Under the pieces are notes generated by a model. That model saw nothing but the letters and a program-made list of their open reading frames with translations. It was not told the origin of the DNA and did not search any database. DNA of 64,000 nt from Bacteroidota bacterium. GTDB taxonomy: Bacteria > Bacteroidota > Bacteroidia > Flavobacteriales > BACL11. Positions 40,251 through 51,292 of the stretch are shown here, one piece after another. Numbering within the stretch: position 1 is the first letter of the stretch; every line of letters begins with the position of its first letter. The position numbers were made by a program, and so were the translations under genes. Where the stretch lies: the NCBI GenBank assembly GCA_028408365.1, contig JAOOLD010000001.1:1-64000 (forward strand). Direction: 5' to 3'.

Positions 40251-43002
40251 TGTTTACAATCTTTCCAGGAACAATAATTATTTTTTTTGGAGATTTCCCT
40301 GATAAATAATGAGCTGTTTTTTCATTTTCTAAAACACATTTTTGAATGTAATCCTTATCTGAATCACTACTGAATTCCAGTTTGAATCTAGTTTTACCAT
40401 TAAATGAAATTGGATATTGAATGTTTTTCTTTAATATTTTAGTTGGATCATAATCAGGCATTTTAGCAAATGCAACAGAAGTTTTATTTCCTAATTTTTG
40501 CCAAATCTCCTCAGCAATATGGGGCGCAAAAGGCGAAAGTAAAATCATAAAGTCTTTTACTATGGATCTTTTATTACATTTAAGATCTCTGAGTTTGTTT
40601 AAACAAATCATCATAGAACTAACAATTGTATTAAATGAAAATCTTTTCAAATCCTCATTAATTTTATTAATTGTTAAATGTATAATGTTTAACTCTTCAT
40701 CGCTTGGCTGATCATTTGAAACTAAGAAGCAATTTTTATCATCGTGAACTAAATCCCAAAGTTTTTTTAAAAAATTATGTACACCGGTAATTCCGTTTGT
40801 ATCCCAAGGTTTATATTGTTCTAGTGGACCTAAAAACATTTCATATAATCTAAGAGTATCTGCTCCATATTTTAAAATTAATTCGTCTGGAGTTTGAGTA
40901 TTGTACTTAGACTTACTCATCTTTTCAACTTCAAAACCACAAACATATTTTTGTTTTTCATTTAATATGAATCTAGAATCTTTATATTCATTCTTTGATG
41001 ACCTAAAAGATTCAACATTAAGAATATCATTTTTTACAAGATTAATATCTACATAAAGCTTTATACAGTCATAGTTATTCTTTAAATCATAGCTTACAAA
41101 AGTATTTTTGTTTTTTAATTTGTAAACAAAATTTGACCTTCCTAAAATCATCCCTTGATTAATTAATTTTTTGAAGGGTTCATCAAAAGATATTTTTTGA
41201 ATATCAAATAAGAACTTAGTCCAAAATCTGGAATACATTAAATGACCAACAGCATGCTCGGCACCACCAATATATAGATCTACTTGATTCCAATAGTTTA
41301 GTTTTTTAGCATCACAAAAAGTCTTATCATTTTTTGGATCAATAAATCTTATAAAATACCAAGAAGACCCAGCCCATCCAGGCATTACATTATAATCTAA
41401 TCTTTCGCCACGAAAAACATTCCAGTCTTCTTTTTTTGCACGCGCTAGAGGAGGTAACCCTTCTTTAGTTGGCTTGTATTTATCAATTTGAGGCAAAATA
41501 GGAGTTTCGTTATCTGGAAAGATCTTTGGAATGTCCTTTTCATAATAAACTGGAAATGGTTCTCCCCAATATCTTTGCCTACTAAATATAGCATCTCTTT
41601 GTTTGAAATTGGTTTTACTAAAACCTAATTTTTTACTCTCTAAAAAACTAACTATCATATGTGAAGCTTCAATTGATGACAATCCATTTACAAAATCTGA
41701 GTCTTTTAAAATTATTTCTTTTTCTTCATGTGCAGATTTGGAAATATCAACTCCCTTAAAAATATTTCTAATTTCTAAATCAAATTTATTTGCAAATGAC
41801 CAATCTCTTTGATCACCACAAGGTACAGCCATAATTGCTCCCGTCCCATAGTCTATCAACACGTAATCAGAAATCCAAATTGGTATCTTTTTATTGGTTA
41901 TCGGATGTAAAGCATACATGCCAGAAAAAACACCAGTAATTAGTTTAGATTTTTTTCTTTCAATTTCTGTTTTTTGCTTACTGTCTTTAACATAATCTAA
42001 AACATGTTTACTTTCAATAAATTCTTTAATCATTGGATGCTCTGGTGACAAAACCAAAAAGGTTACTCCAAAAATGGTGTCTGGTCTTGTTGTATATACT
42101 TCAATTGATGCATTTTGCTTTTTATCAATCTTAAAGAAAATAGAAGCTCCAGTAGATTTTCCAATCCAATTTTTTTGAATTTCTTTAATTGAGCTTGGCC
42201 AGTCAATTTTATTTAAATCCTCAAGTAGTCTATTAGAGTATGCAGTAATCCTAAGAGCCCATTGTTTCATTTTTCTTTTAATAACAGGGTACCCTCCTCT
42301 CTCTGAAAAACCATCCTTGACCTCGTCATTTGCCAAAACTGTTCCTAATTCTTCACACCAATTCACTGTGGTTTCAGTGAGAAATGCTAACCTAAATTTA
42401 TGCAAAATATTTTCTTTTTGAGAATCAGAAAAATTCATCCATTCGACACTTGTAAATGGATAGATTTTCGAACTGCTGAAAGCAAAATCTTTAGACAATC
42501 CATTTAATTTAAACTCTTCAATCAAATTAGTAATTGACATAGCTTTATCTTCCTTTAATGAGTAAAAACTATCGTATAGCCTTCTAAAAATCCATTGAGT
42601 CCATTTATAATATGAACTATCTGAAGTTAATATTTTTCTGTCCCAGTCATATGCAAAGCCCATTTTTTTTAGCTGTTTTTCGTAGCGCTTTGTATTTAAA
42701 GAAGTTGCTTTGGCAGGGTGTATTCCCGTTTCAATAGCATATTGTTCAGTTGGCAATCCAAATGAATCGTAGCCCATTGGGTGCAATACATTATATCCAT
42801 TTAAGATCTTATACCTCGCATATATATCTGAAGCAATATATCCAAGAGGATGACCAACATGTAGCCCAGAACCTGAAGGATAGGGAAACATGTCAAGAAC
42901 ATAAAACTTAGGCTTACTTGAATCTTGCTTGACAGAAAAAGTTTTGTTTTTTTCCCAAAAATGTTGCCATTTATTTTCTATTTCAATAAAATTATAATTC
43001 AA
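40240..43002 (-). CDS. leuS: Leucyl-tRNA synthetase
   Basis: MFPYPSGSGLHVGHPLGY, KMSKSKYNTQTPDE. Confidence 0.97.
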   Translation of the reverse strand: MNYNFIEIENKWQHFWEKNKTFSVKQDSSKPKFYVLDMFPYPSGSGLHVGHPLGYIASDIYARYKILNGYNVLHPMGYDSFGLPTEQYAIETGIHPAKATSLNTKRYEKQLKKMGFAYDWDRKILTSDSSYYKWTQWIFRRLYDSFYSLKEDKAMSITNLIEEFKLNGLSKDFAFSSSKIYPFTSVEWMNFSDSQKENILHKFRLAFLTETTVNWCEELGTVLANDEVKDGFSERGGYPVIKRKMKQWALRITAYSNRLLEDLNKIDWPSSIKEIQKNWIGKSTGASIFFKIDKKQNASIEVYTTRPDTIFGVTFLVLSPEHPMIKEFIESKHVLDYVKDSKQKTEIERKKSKLITGVFSGMYALHPITNKKIPIWISDYVLIDYGTGAIMAVPCGDQRDWSFANKFDLEIRNIFKGVDISKSAHEEKEIILKDSDFVNGLSSIEASHMIVSFLESKKLGFSKTNFKQRDAIFSRQRYWGEPFPVYYEKDIPKIFPDNETPILPQIDKYKPTKEGLPPLARAKKEDWNVFRGERLDYNVMPGWAGSSWYFIRFIDPKNDKTFCDAKKLNYWNQVDLYIGGAEHAVGHLMYSRFWTKFLFDIQKISFDEPFKKLINQGMILGRSNFVYKLKNKNTFVSYDLKNNYDCIKLYVDINLVKNDILNVESFRSSKNEYKDSRFILNEKQKYVCGFEVEKMSKSKYNTQTPDELILKYGADTLRLYEMFLGPLEQYKPWDTNGITGVHNFLKKLWDLVHDDKNCFLVSNDQPSDEELNIIHLTINKINEDLKRFSFNTIVSSMMICLNKLRDLKCNKRSIVKDFMILLSPFAPHIAEEIWQKLGNKTSVAFAKMPDYDPTKILKKNIQYPISFNGKTRFKLEFSSDSDKDYIQKCVLENEKTAHYLSGKSPKKIIIVPGKIVNIVF

Positions 43003-43059
43003 TATTTTTGAGAGTTCTTGATTTGGGTAAAGATAAATACTTTATTTATTTTAGCAGTA

Positions 43060-43941
43060 ATGAACAAAAAAAGTAATGCATTATTGAGGTTTAGGCTAAT
43101 CTCGTCTTCGGTTTCAATAGTTATTAGTCTTAGCTTGGTACTTTATGTAATTGGATTACTTGCATATATTTTAATAAATACTAATAGTTTCTCAAAAAAA
43201 ATTAAAGAAAATATTACGTTTTCTATTCTTCTTAAAGATAGCGCAAAAGAAATTGATATTGTTAAGTTTCAGAAATACATTGACGCTGAAGATTTTGCAA
43301 AAAACAGTATATACATAAATAAAGATGAAGCAACTAAAAATTTAATTTCTGAACTTGGAGAAGATTTTACTGATTTTTTAGGATATAGCCCTCTACTTGC
43401 TTCTATTGATCTAAAATTAAAAGCTGAACACACCAGCTTTGAAAAAATAATGCAATTAGAGTCAGAGCTAATGCAATTTGATATTGTACAAGAAATTTAT
43501 TATCACAAAAATTTAATTCAAAATATAAATACCAATATCAATAAAATATTGACGTTTCTTTCTTCATTCTGTTTGCTTTTATCTATAATTTCTATAGCAC
43601 TAATTAACAATTCTATTAGATTATCAATATACTCGAAAAGATTTGTGATTCAAACCATGTCGCTAGTTGGAGCAGAAAGCCGGCAAATTCAAAAACCATT
43701 TTTGATAAAAAGTTTAACCCAGGGGATGTATAGTTCGATTTTTGCAATTTTTTTAATGATTGGAAGTATTCAACTAATTCAAAAGGAAACAGCATCTATA
43801 TTGAATGTTAATGATTTTAAACTTATAAGCTTTATTTTTATTTTTATTTTTGTTTCAGGATTATTTTTGAGCTGGCTTTCAACATTTTTTGCCGTTCGAA
43901 AATATGTTAGAATTGATGAACATAAATTATACGAACAATAA
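43060..43941 (+). CDS. ftsX: Cell division protein FtsX
   Basis: Four TM permease with extracellular domain (ENITFSILLKD, QEIYYHKNLI), MSLVGAESRQIQKPFLIKSL; ATG 43060 preferred. Confidence 0.9.
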   Translation: MNKKSNALLRFRLISSSVSIVISLSLVLYVIGLLAYILINTNSFSKKIKENITFSILLKDSAKEIDIVKFQKYIDAEDFAKNSIYINKDEATKNLISELGEDFTDFLGYSPLLASIDLKLKAEHTSFEKIMQLESELMQFDIVQEIYYHKNLIQNINTNINKILTFLSSFCLLLSIISIALINNSIRLSIYSKRFVIQTMSLVGAESRQIQKPFLIKSLTQGMYSSIFAIFLMIGSIQLIQKETASILNVNDFKLISFIFIFIFVSGLFLSWLSTFFAVRKYVRIDEHKLYEQ

Positions 43942-44159
43942 TGGATTTTGCATTTAAAAAAAAGAATTTTATTTTACTAATTACTGGTATTTTATTTATT
44001 GCTACAGGTCTTATTCTCATGTCAGGAGGAGCATCTGAGGACCCTGAAATTTTTAATTATGAAATATTTAATTTCAGAAGACTTACCTTAGCTCCTATAT
44101 TAATAACAATTGGCTTTATTATTGAGATTTTTGCAATTATGCTTAAGTTTAAAGACTAA
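43941..44159 (+). CDS. DUF3098 family membrane protein
   Basis: Two TMs, MSGGASEDPEIFNYEIFNFRRLTLAPILI. Confidence 0.88.
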   Translation: MDFAFKKKNFILLITGILFIATGLILMSGGASEDPEIFNYEIFNFRRLTLAPILITIGFIIEIFAIMLKFKD

Positions 44160-44164
44160 TTTTT

Positions 44165-44947
44165 GTGGAATTTCTAGAAGCTATAATACTTGGAATTATA
44201 CAAGGCTTAACAGAATTCTTACCTGTTAGCAGTAGTGGTCATTTAGAGATTGTTAAACATATTTTTGGTAAGGATAAGATTGGTGAAGAAAGTCTTACAA
44301 TGACTGTTGTGCTCCATTTTGCTACTGCATTATCAACATTATTTGTTTTTAAAAAAGATATCAATACAATTTTTAAAAAAGCGTTAAAGAAAGAAAAAGA
44401 AGAAACAAATTTTATAATATTCATTTTCTCTTCAATGATTCCTGCAATTATTGTAGGCTTTGTTTTTGAATCAAAAATTGAAAAACTTTTTGAACTTGAT
44501 AGCTTGGTTTTTATAGGTTTTATGTTGATTATAACTGGAATTCTTCTGCTTCTAGCTGATAAAGCAAAAAAATCAGAAAAATCTTTAAGTATTAAAAACA
44601 GTTTAATTATTGGTATTGCTCAAGCTATTGCTATATTGCCTGGGATTTCAAGATCTGGGGCAACAATATCTACATCAGTGCTTTTGGGAATTGACAAAGA
44701 AAAAGCTGCAAAATTTTCATTTCTAATGGTGGTCCCCTTGATTATAGGCAAAATATCCTATGATTTAATATTTAATACTGAACCCTTAATATCAGAGAAT
44801 CTGCTCATACTCCTCATGGGTTTTCTGAGCTCATTTTTGACAGGTCTTTTAGCTTGTAAATTGATGATTTATCTTGTTAAAAAAAGTAAGCTAAAATATT
44901 TTTCTTTATACTGTATTATCCTTGCACTTTTTTGCATTTTCACCTAA
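44165..44947 (+). CDS. uppP: Undecaprenyl-diphosphatase
   Basis: GIIQGLTEFLPVSSSGHLEI, LPGISRSGATISTS; GTG start. Confidence 0.96.
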   Translation: MEFLEAIILGIIQGLTEFLPVSSSGHLEIVKHIFGKDKIGEESLTMTVVLHFATALSTLFVFKKDINTIFKKALKKEKEETNFIIFIFSSMIPAIIVGFVFESKIEKLFELDSLVFIGFMLIITGILLLLADKAKKSEKSLSIKNSLIIGIAQAIAILPGISRSGATISTSVLLGIDKEKAAKFSFLMVVPLIIGKISYDLIFNTEPLISENLLILLMGFLSSFLTGLLACKLMIYLVKKSKLKYFSLYCIILALFCIFT

Positions 44948-44950
44948 AAA

Positions 44951-45643
44951 ATGAAACTATTTAATATAGATGAACTTAAAAATGGAGCAGTTTTTTTAAT
45001 TAACAAGAAAGTTAATTGGACATCATTTGACGTTGTCAAAAAAATGAGATCATGTATTAGCCAAAAATATTCCGAAAAGATTAAAGTTGGGCATGCAGGC
45101 ACTCTAGACCCACTAGCTGAAGGTCTTCTAATTGTATGCACTGGAAAAAAAACAAAGGAAATCTCTGAATTTCAAAATTTAAAAAAAAAATATCAAGGAG
45201 AGATAACAATTGGAGCAACAACTCCTTCTTTTGATCTTGAAACTTCAGTTAATAGAAGATTTGACTTTTCACACGTTAATAAACATGATATTTTAACAGC
45301 AACTGAAAAATTTCTGGGTAAAACTTGGCAAACTCCACCAATTTATTCGGCTTTAAAACAAAATGGAGAACGATTATACAATTTAGCGAGGAAAAATAAA
45401 TCAGTTAAAGTTGCTAAAAGAGAGATTTGTATTTATGAATTTAATATTGAAGAAACGCAATTACCTAAAATTAAATTTGAAATAGTTTGCAGCAAAGGAA
45501 CATATATACGTTCAATTGCGAATGATTTTGGGAACGAACTCAATTCAGGAGGATATCTTTCAAAACTTAAGCGCATTGGTATAGGGAATTTCTGTCTAAA
45601 AGATGCTATTGATATTGATTACTTCTCTAGCGTTCTCAACTAA
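44951..45643 (+). CDS. truB: tRNA pseudouridine(55) synthase
   Basis: NKKVNWTSFDVVKKM, GHAGTLDPLAEGLLIVCTG. Confidence 0.95.
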   Translation: MKLFNIDELKNGAVFLINKKVNWTSFDVVKKMRSCISQKYSEKIKVGHAGTLDPLAEGLLIVCTGKKTKEISEFQNLKKKYQGEITIGATTPSFDLETSVNRRFDFSHVNKHDILTATEKFLGKTWQTPPIYSALKQNGERLYNLARKNKSVKVAKREICIYEFNIEETQLPKIKFEIVCSKGTYIRSIANDFGNELNSGGYLSKLKRIGIGNFCLKDAIDIDYFSSVLN

Positions 45644-45646
45644 AAT

Positions 45647-45677
45647 TTGACAAGAGCTTATCATTGTATTATATTTG
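45647..45677 (+). promoter_or_regulatory. Bacteroidetes sigma-A promoter upstream of queA
   Basis: TTTG/TTGACA (from 45646) - 20 nt - TATATTTG (45670-45677). Confidence 0.7.
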
Positions 45678-45704
45678 CAATCCCTTAATCCAAAAAAACA
45701 CATA

Positions 45705-46760
45705 ATGAAATTTAAATTATCAAACTTTAACTATGATTTGCCTGAAAAAAGAATAGTAGATAAACCTTGTGAACAAAGAGATGAAGCTAAAATGATGGTA
45801 CTTGACAGAAATAGTGGTGAAATCGAACATAAACAAGTTAAGGATTTGATTAATTATTTTGAGGAGGACGATGTAATTGTTCTAAATAACACCAAAGTTT
45901 TTCCTGCTAGATTATATGCAAATAAAGAAAAAACAGGTGCTAGAATTGAAGTTTTTCTATTAAGAGAATTAAATAAAAAAAATAGACTCTGGGATGTTTT
46001 AGTTGACCCTGCTAGAAAAATTAGAATTGGTAATAAACTCTTTTTTGGTGAAAATGATGAACTAATTGCAGAGGTTATTGACAATACAACATCTAGAGGA
46101 AGAACATTAAGGTTTTTATATGACGGAACACATGAAGAATTTAAAGAAACTCTTGATAAACTCGGACAAACTCCTCTACCCAAATACCTAAAAAGAGAAC
46201 CAACTGATGAAGATGTTGAAAGATATCAAACTATTTATGCCAAGCATGAGGGTGCAGTCGCTGCTCCGACAGCTGGGCTCCATTTCAGCAGAGAGTTGCT
46301 CAAAAGATTAGAAATTAAGGGAATTAATTTATCCGAAGTAACATTGCATGTTGGTTTAGGAACTTTTAACCCAATTTTGGTTGAGGATTTATCTAAACAC
46401 AAAATGGAATCAGAAGAAATCATTATCAGTGATAGTGATTCAGCTATCATTAACGAAGCAAAGAAGAATCGCAAAAGAGTTTGCTCAGTTGGGACCACAG
46501 TTATGAGAACATTAGAAAGTTCAGTCTCAACAAGGAATACTGTTATTCCTTTCAAAGGATGGACTAACAAATTTATTTTCCCTCCATATGACTTTAGAAT
46601 TGCTAATTGTATGCTAACTAACTTTCATCTTCCCAAATCTTCATTGATGATGCAAGTTTCAGCCTTTACAGGTTTTGACCTGCTTAAAGTAGCATATAAA
46701 GAAGCCATTCAAAAAAAGTATAATTTTTATACTTATGGGGATGCAATGCTTATTCTGTAA
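45705..46760 (+). CDS. queA: S-adenosylmethionine:tRNA ribosyltransferase-isomerase
   Basis: [41 protein letters not shown] 45705 preferred. Confidence 0.95.
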   Translation: MKFKLSNFNYDLPEKRIVDKPCEQRDEAKMMVLDRNSGEIEHKQVKDLINYFEEDDVIVLNNTKVFPARLYANKEKTGARIEVFLLRELNKKNRLWDVLVDPARKIRIGNKLFFGENDELIAEVIDNTTSRGRTLRFLYDGTHEEFKETLDKLGQTPLPKYLKREPTDEDVERYQTIYAKHEGAVAAPTAGLHFSRELLKRLEIKGINLSEVTLHVGLGTFNPILVEDLSKHKMESEEIIISDSDSAIINEAKKNRKRVCSVGTTVMRTLESSVSTRNTVIPFKGWTNKFIFPPYDFRIANCMLTNFHLPKSSLMMQVSAFTGFDLLKVAYKEAIQKKYNFYTYGDAMLIL

Positions 46761-46762
46761 AG

Positions 46763-47419
46763 GTGAAGAAATCAGTTCTGATATTGGGAGCAGGTTCTGG
46801 CTCAAGAATGAACAATAAACTTCCTAAACAATACATTCTTATTAAAGACAAGCCAATTATCTTTCATACAATTGAAAAGTTTGGTCATTTTGATGAAATT
46901 GTAGTTGTTATCAATAAAAATCATATTAGTTTTTTTGAAAAACATTTAAATGATAATAAGTATAAAAGTAAAATTAAACTTGTCTTTGGAGGAAAAACAA
47001 GAATAGAGTCTGTTCGTAACGGATTAAAATATATTGAAGAAAATAGTAATGTAGCAATACATGACGCAGTTAGACCACTGATCTCGAAAGCTATGATCGA
47101 TAAGTTAATTTCATCTGTAAAAAACAATTGCATTGTTCCTGGAACTAAGTTGAAAGAGTCTGCCAGATTTTTTGAAAATGGTAAAGCAGTTTCCATTAAC
47201 AGAGAAAAAATTATAAAAATTCAAACACCTCAATGCTTTTATGCAAAAGATATCAAAGAAGCATATTCAAATTTGCAAGATTTTTCATTAACAGATGACG
47301 CATCTGTTTTTGAAATGAATGGTGGAAAAATTGAAGTTGTTGAAGGGGAAGAATACAATATTAAAATTACCACTCCATTTGATTTGGAAATTGTCAAAAT
47401 AAATTATGAAAAACTATAA
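46763..47419 (+). CDS. ispD: 2-C-methyl-D-erythritol 4-phosphate cytidylyltransferase
   Basis: LILGAGSGSRMNNKLPKQY, VAIHDAVRPL, LTDDASVFE; GTG start. Confidence 0.95.
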   Translation: MKKSVLILGAGSGSRMNNKLPKQYILIKDKPIIFHTIEKFGHFDEIVVVINKNHISFFEKHLNDNKYKSKIKLVFGGKTRIESVRNGLKYIEENSNVAIHDAVRPLISKAMIDKLISSVKNNCIVPGTKLKESARFFENGKAVSINREKIIKIQTPQCFYAKDIKEAYSNLQDFSLTDDASVFEMNGGKIEVVEGEEYNIKITTPFDLEIVKINYEKL

Positions 47420-48452
47420 ACTAGACATAAAAAAAATTGATGATGGAACTTTAAATGATATTCTTGAAAATTCCAATTTTAAGAAATATAGAAAAAGTCA
47501 AATTAAGACATGGTTATTTAAAAAAAATGTTAACTCTTTTGAAAAAATGACTAACCTCTCAAAAGAATTAAAGAGATTCCTATCAAATAAATTTGATATT
47601 AATTCATTAGATATTATTTCAAAATCAAAAAGCAGTGATGGAACTAATAAATATCTTTTCAGATTACACAAAGGAAATGAGATTGAAGGAGTTTTAATAC
47701 CTTCAAATGATAGAGTAACCGCATGTGTTTCATCACAAGCAGGTTGTAGCTTAGACTGTTCATTTTGTGCTACAGGAAAGTTAGAGCTGAAGAAAAACCT
47801 TGACTTCTATGAAATTTATGAACAAATTTTTGTTCTAAACAAAGAGTCATACAAAATTTACAATAAAAAATTAAACAACATTGTATACATGGGTATGGGT
47901 GAACCTCTTCTAAACTATAAAAATGTCGTTCAGAGTGTTAAGCTCGCTTGTTGTCCAAATGAAGGCTTAGGAATATCTCCTAAAAGAATTACTATTTCTA
48001 CTTCTGGAATTTCAAAGATGATAAACAAATTAGCTCATGAGAACCTAAGATGTAATCTTGCCTTATCATTACATTCTGCTGATGATGAAATTAGATCTAG
48101 TTTAATGAAAATCAATGATTCAAATAATGTAGAAAGTTTATCCAAAAGTTTGAAGTATTTTTATGAACAAACCAAGATAAGGCCCACAATTGAATACACA
48201 TTACTGAAAGGTGTAAATGATAAAATTTCTGATGCAAACAAGCTTGCTAGTTTTTGTAAAAACTTCCCAACTAAAATCAATATAATTGAGTATAATAAAA
48301 TTGATAACGGTCTATTTGAAAAATCTACTTCATCTGATACTCAAATTTTTATAAATTATATAAAAAGAAAAAATATACCAATAACTTACAGAATTAGTAA
48401 AGGGAAAGATATTAAAGCAGCATGTGGTCAATTAATTAATGAAGGTAAATGA
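47406..48452 (+). CDS. rlmN: 23S rRNA (adenine2503-C2)-methyltransferase
   Basis: Radical SAM CSLDCSFCATG, NIVYMGMGEPLLNY, NEGLGISPKRITISTSG. Confidence 0.96.
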   Translation: MKNYKLDIKKIDDGTLNDILENSNFKKYRKSQIKTWLFKKNVNSFEKMTNLSKELKRFLSNKFDINSLDIISKSKSSDGTNKYLFRLHKGNEIEGVLIPSNDRVTACVSSQAGCSLDCSFCATGKLELKKNLDFYEIYEQIFVLNKESYKIYNKKLNNIVYMGMGEPLLNYKNVVQSVKLACCPNEGLGISPKRITISTSGISKMINKLAHENLRCNLALSLHSADDEIRSSLMKINDSNNVESLSKSLKYFYEQTKIRPTIEYTLLKGVNDKISDANKLASFCKNFPTKINIIEYNKIDNGLFEKSTSSDTQIFINYIKRKNIPITYRISKGKDIKAACGQLINEGK

Positions 48453-49423
48453 GTACAATAAAGCAAATTAAAGCTCCAATTTCTAACGAGATTTTACAGT
48501 TTAACAAAGAATTTATCTCTAATATTAAAACTGAGAAAGGTCTCTTAGATAAAATCTTAAGATACATCATTAAAAGAAAAGGTAAACAAATAAGGCCTAT
48601 TCTTGTTTTATTATCAGCAAAATTAGTTGGTAACATTAGTGACAGGACATTTACAGCCGCTACTCTCATTGAACTTCTTCACACTGCCACTTTAGTTCAT
48701 GACGATGTTGTAGATAATTCAAATATTCGCAGAGGATTTTTTTCTGTAAATGCTCTATGGAAAAACAAAATAGCAGTTTTAATTGGAGATTTTCTTCTTG
48801 CTAAAGGTCTAGAAATCTCTGTCAAGAAAAAAGAATTTAGAATTCTTGAAATTGTTTCTGAAACTGTACAGCAAATGAGTAAAGGTGAGCTCTTGCAAAT
48901 TCAAAAGTCTAGAAGTTTAGAAATAAGTGAAAAAATCTATTTTGAAATCATCAAGAAAAAAACCGCAAGTTTAATTTCAGCATGTTGTGAGTGTGGAGCA
49001 TTATCATCAACCAAAAATGAAAAAGATATTTCTATGCTTAGAAATTATGGTGAACTAATTGGATTAATATTTCAAATTAAAGATGACTTATTTGACTACG
49101 AAAAAACTTCAATTGTTGGCAAACCGGTTGCTTTTGACATTAAAGATCGAAAATTGACACTTCCTTTAATTTATACTTTAAATCATTGCAGTGAAAAAGA
49201 AAAAAAATTCATAATTAGAACAATAAAAAAAAGTAATAATATTCACAAAGAAGTTTTAGAAGTAATAGAAATTGTTAAAAGTCATGGTGGAATTAAATAT
49301 GCAAAAAACAAAATGGAAGAACTTCGTTTAAATGCAATAGGAATTATAAATAAGTTCGATGACAGTGAAACAAAAAATTCACTAATAGATTTGACAAATT
49401 ATATGATTACAAGAAAAAAATGA
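48449..49423 (+). CDS. Polyprenyl synthetase
   Basis: ELLHTATLVHDDVVDNSNIRRG, QIKDDLFDYE. Confidence 0.94.
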   Translation: MSTIKQIKAPISNEILQFNKEFISNIKTEKGLLDKILRYIIKRKGKQIRPILVLLSAKLVGNISDRTFTAATLIELLHTATLVHDDVVDNSNIRRGFFSVNALWKNKIAVLIGDFLLAKGLEISVKKKEFRILEIVSETVQQMSKGELLQIQKSRSLEISEKIYFEIIKKKTASLISACCECGALSSTKNEKDISMLRNYGELIGLIFQIKDDLFDYEKTSIVGKPVAFDIKDRKLTLPLIYTLNHCSEKEKKFIIRTIKKSNNIHKEVLEVIEIVKSHGGIKYAKNKMEELRLNAIGIINKFDDSETKNSLIDLTNYMITRKK

Positions 49424-51282
49424 TAACCAAAGAAACTATTGATAAAATTTTTGATGCTGTAAGAATTGAGGAGGTAATCGGGGATTTTGTTTCTGATTTA
49501 AAAAAGAAAGGTGTTAATTACATGGCCTGTTGCCCTTTTCATGATGAAAAAACTCCTTCTTTTTCAGTATCTCCAAGCAAAGGAATTTACAAATGTTTTG
49601 GATGTGGAAAAGGAGGTAATGCTATAAATTTTGTCATGGAACATGAACACTTTACATATCCTGAGGCACTGAGGTACTTGGCTAAAAAATATAATATTGA
49701 AATTGAAGAGAAGCAAATGACCAAAAAGCAAGTAGATGCTAATAACGAGAAAAGTAGTCTTTTTTTAGTTAATGAATTTGCCAGAGATTTCTTTATCAAG
49801 AATTTAAAGGATAAAAGTGAGGGTAACAAAATCGGGCTTTCTTATTTATTAGAAAGAGGTATTTCAAATGAAATGATTAATCTTTTTGAGATTGGCTATG
49901 CATTAGAAAATAATAACGATCTATCAACTGAAATTATTTCTAATTCATTTGATAAAGATCTTGTTGTAAAAAGTGGGTTATCAAAAGAAAAAGGTGACCA
50001 ACTATATGATTTTTTTAATACTAGAGTTATCTTTCCTATACATTCTTTTTCAGGTAGAGTTTTAGGTTTTGGAGCTAGGACCATAGGAAACAAAAGTAAA
50101 ATAAAGTACTTGAACTCGCCTGAAAACGCCATTTATCAAAAAAGTAAAATTTTATACGGCATCTATTTTTCTAAGAACGAGATAATTAAAAAAAACAATT
50201 GTTACATAGTTGAAGGTTACACTGATGTAATTTCTTTTCATCAAAACAACATAAAAAATGTAGTGTCATCATCAGGAACTGCTTTAAGTAAAGACCAGAT
50301 TAAACTCATTAGCAGGTTTTCAAACAATATCACTTTAATTTTTGATAGTGATGATGCTGGAGTAAAAGCTGCTTTTCGAAATATTGACCTGATACTTAGT
50401 GAAGGAATGAATGTAAAAATTGTAAAACTACCAGATGGCGAAGACCCAGATAGCTTAACAAAGAAATACAACTCATCTGAGCTAATAAAATTTATAGATG
50501 ATAGTACAAAAGATTTTATTACCTATAAAACAGAAATGCTGAGAGCAGAATCAGAAAAAGATCCAGTAAAAAGAGCTGAAAATTTAAGAGAAATCATCAA
50601 ATCTATTGCCTCTGTGCCTGATTATCTAACCAGAATTGAGTATTGTAAAATTTGCAGTGCAATTTTTAAGATAAATGAAAAGGAATTACTTGGTATTGTT
50701 TCCAGAAACAAGAGCATTAGATTGGCATCATCCAATAGGCAAAAAACAAAAGAAAGATTAGTAGAAAAGGAAACTAAATTAACTTTATTCGAAAAAGAAA
50801 TTTTAAGGCTGATTCTAAATTATGGTAATGAAACCATTCATATTTCAAATGAAGAAATAAATCTAACTAAATTTTTTATTGAAGAACTAGAATATGACGA
50901 TTTAAACTTTACAGTACCAAAATATAAAATTTTATATTCGGAAATAGTTAATAATTTTAAAGAAAATGAATATGTTGAGGCGAAATATTTCTTGAACAAT
51001 AACCAATCCATTATACAAGAAATTGCTATAGATTTAATGTCTAATAAACATAATATTAGTGTGAATTGGCAAAAAAGACATAATATTTTTACATCAACTG
51101 AGTCAGATTCTCTTTCAAAAACTGCAGAAAAAGCTCTACTTAATCTCAAACACGAGCATCTTGAAAATCAAATAAATGAACTGAAAAAGACATTAAACAT
51201 TGAAAATAAAGCTTTAGTTAATAAGTTTAAAAGTTTGGTTGAAATTAGGAAAGAGATAGCTCAAAAACTTGGAAGAAAATAA
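49420..51282 (+). CDS. dnaG: DNA primase
   Basis: CCPFHDEKTPSFSVSPSKGIYKCFGCGKGGN, VEGYTDVISFHQ, FDSDDAGVKAA. Confidence 0.97.
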   Translation: MITKETIDKIFDAVRIEEVIGDFVSDLKKKGVNYMACCPFHDEKTPSFSVSPSKGIYKCFGCGKGGNAINFVMEHEHFTYPEALRYLAKKYNIEIEEKQMTKKQVDANNEKSSLFLVNEFARDFFIKNLKDKSEGNKIGLSYLLERGISNEMINLFEIGYALENNNDLSTEIISNSFDKDLVVKSGLSKEKGDQLYDFFNTRVIFPIHSFSGRVLGFGARTIGNKSKIKYLNSPENAIYQKSKILYGIYFSKNEIIKKNNCYIVEGYTDVISFHQNNIKNVVSSSGTALSKDQIKLISRFSNNITLIFDSDDAGVKAAFRNIDLILSEGMNVKIVKLPDGEDPDSLTKKYNSSELIKFIDDSTKDFITYKTEMLRAESEKDPVKRAENLREIIKSIASVPDYLTRIEYCKICSAIFKINEKELLGIVSRNKSIRLASSNRQKTKERLVEKETKLTLFEKEILRLILNYGNETIHISNEEINLTKFFIEELEYDDLNFTVPKYKILYSEIVNNFKENEYVEAKYFLNNNQSIIQEIAIDLMSNKHNISVNWQKRHNIFTSTESDSLSKTAEKALLNLKHEHLENQINELKKTLNIENKALVNKFKSLVEIRKEIAQKLGRK

Positions 51283-51292
51283 TGCTTTTTTT

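Noticed and set aside
50838-51149. Antisense ORFs within dnaG
   Set aside because: No homology-like motifs; overlaps conserved CDS.
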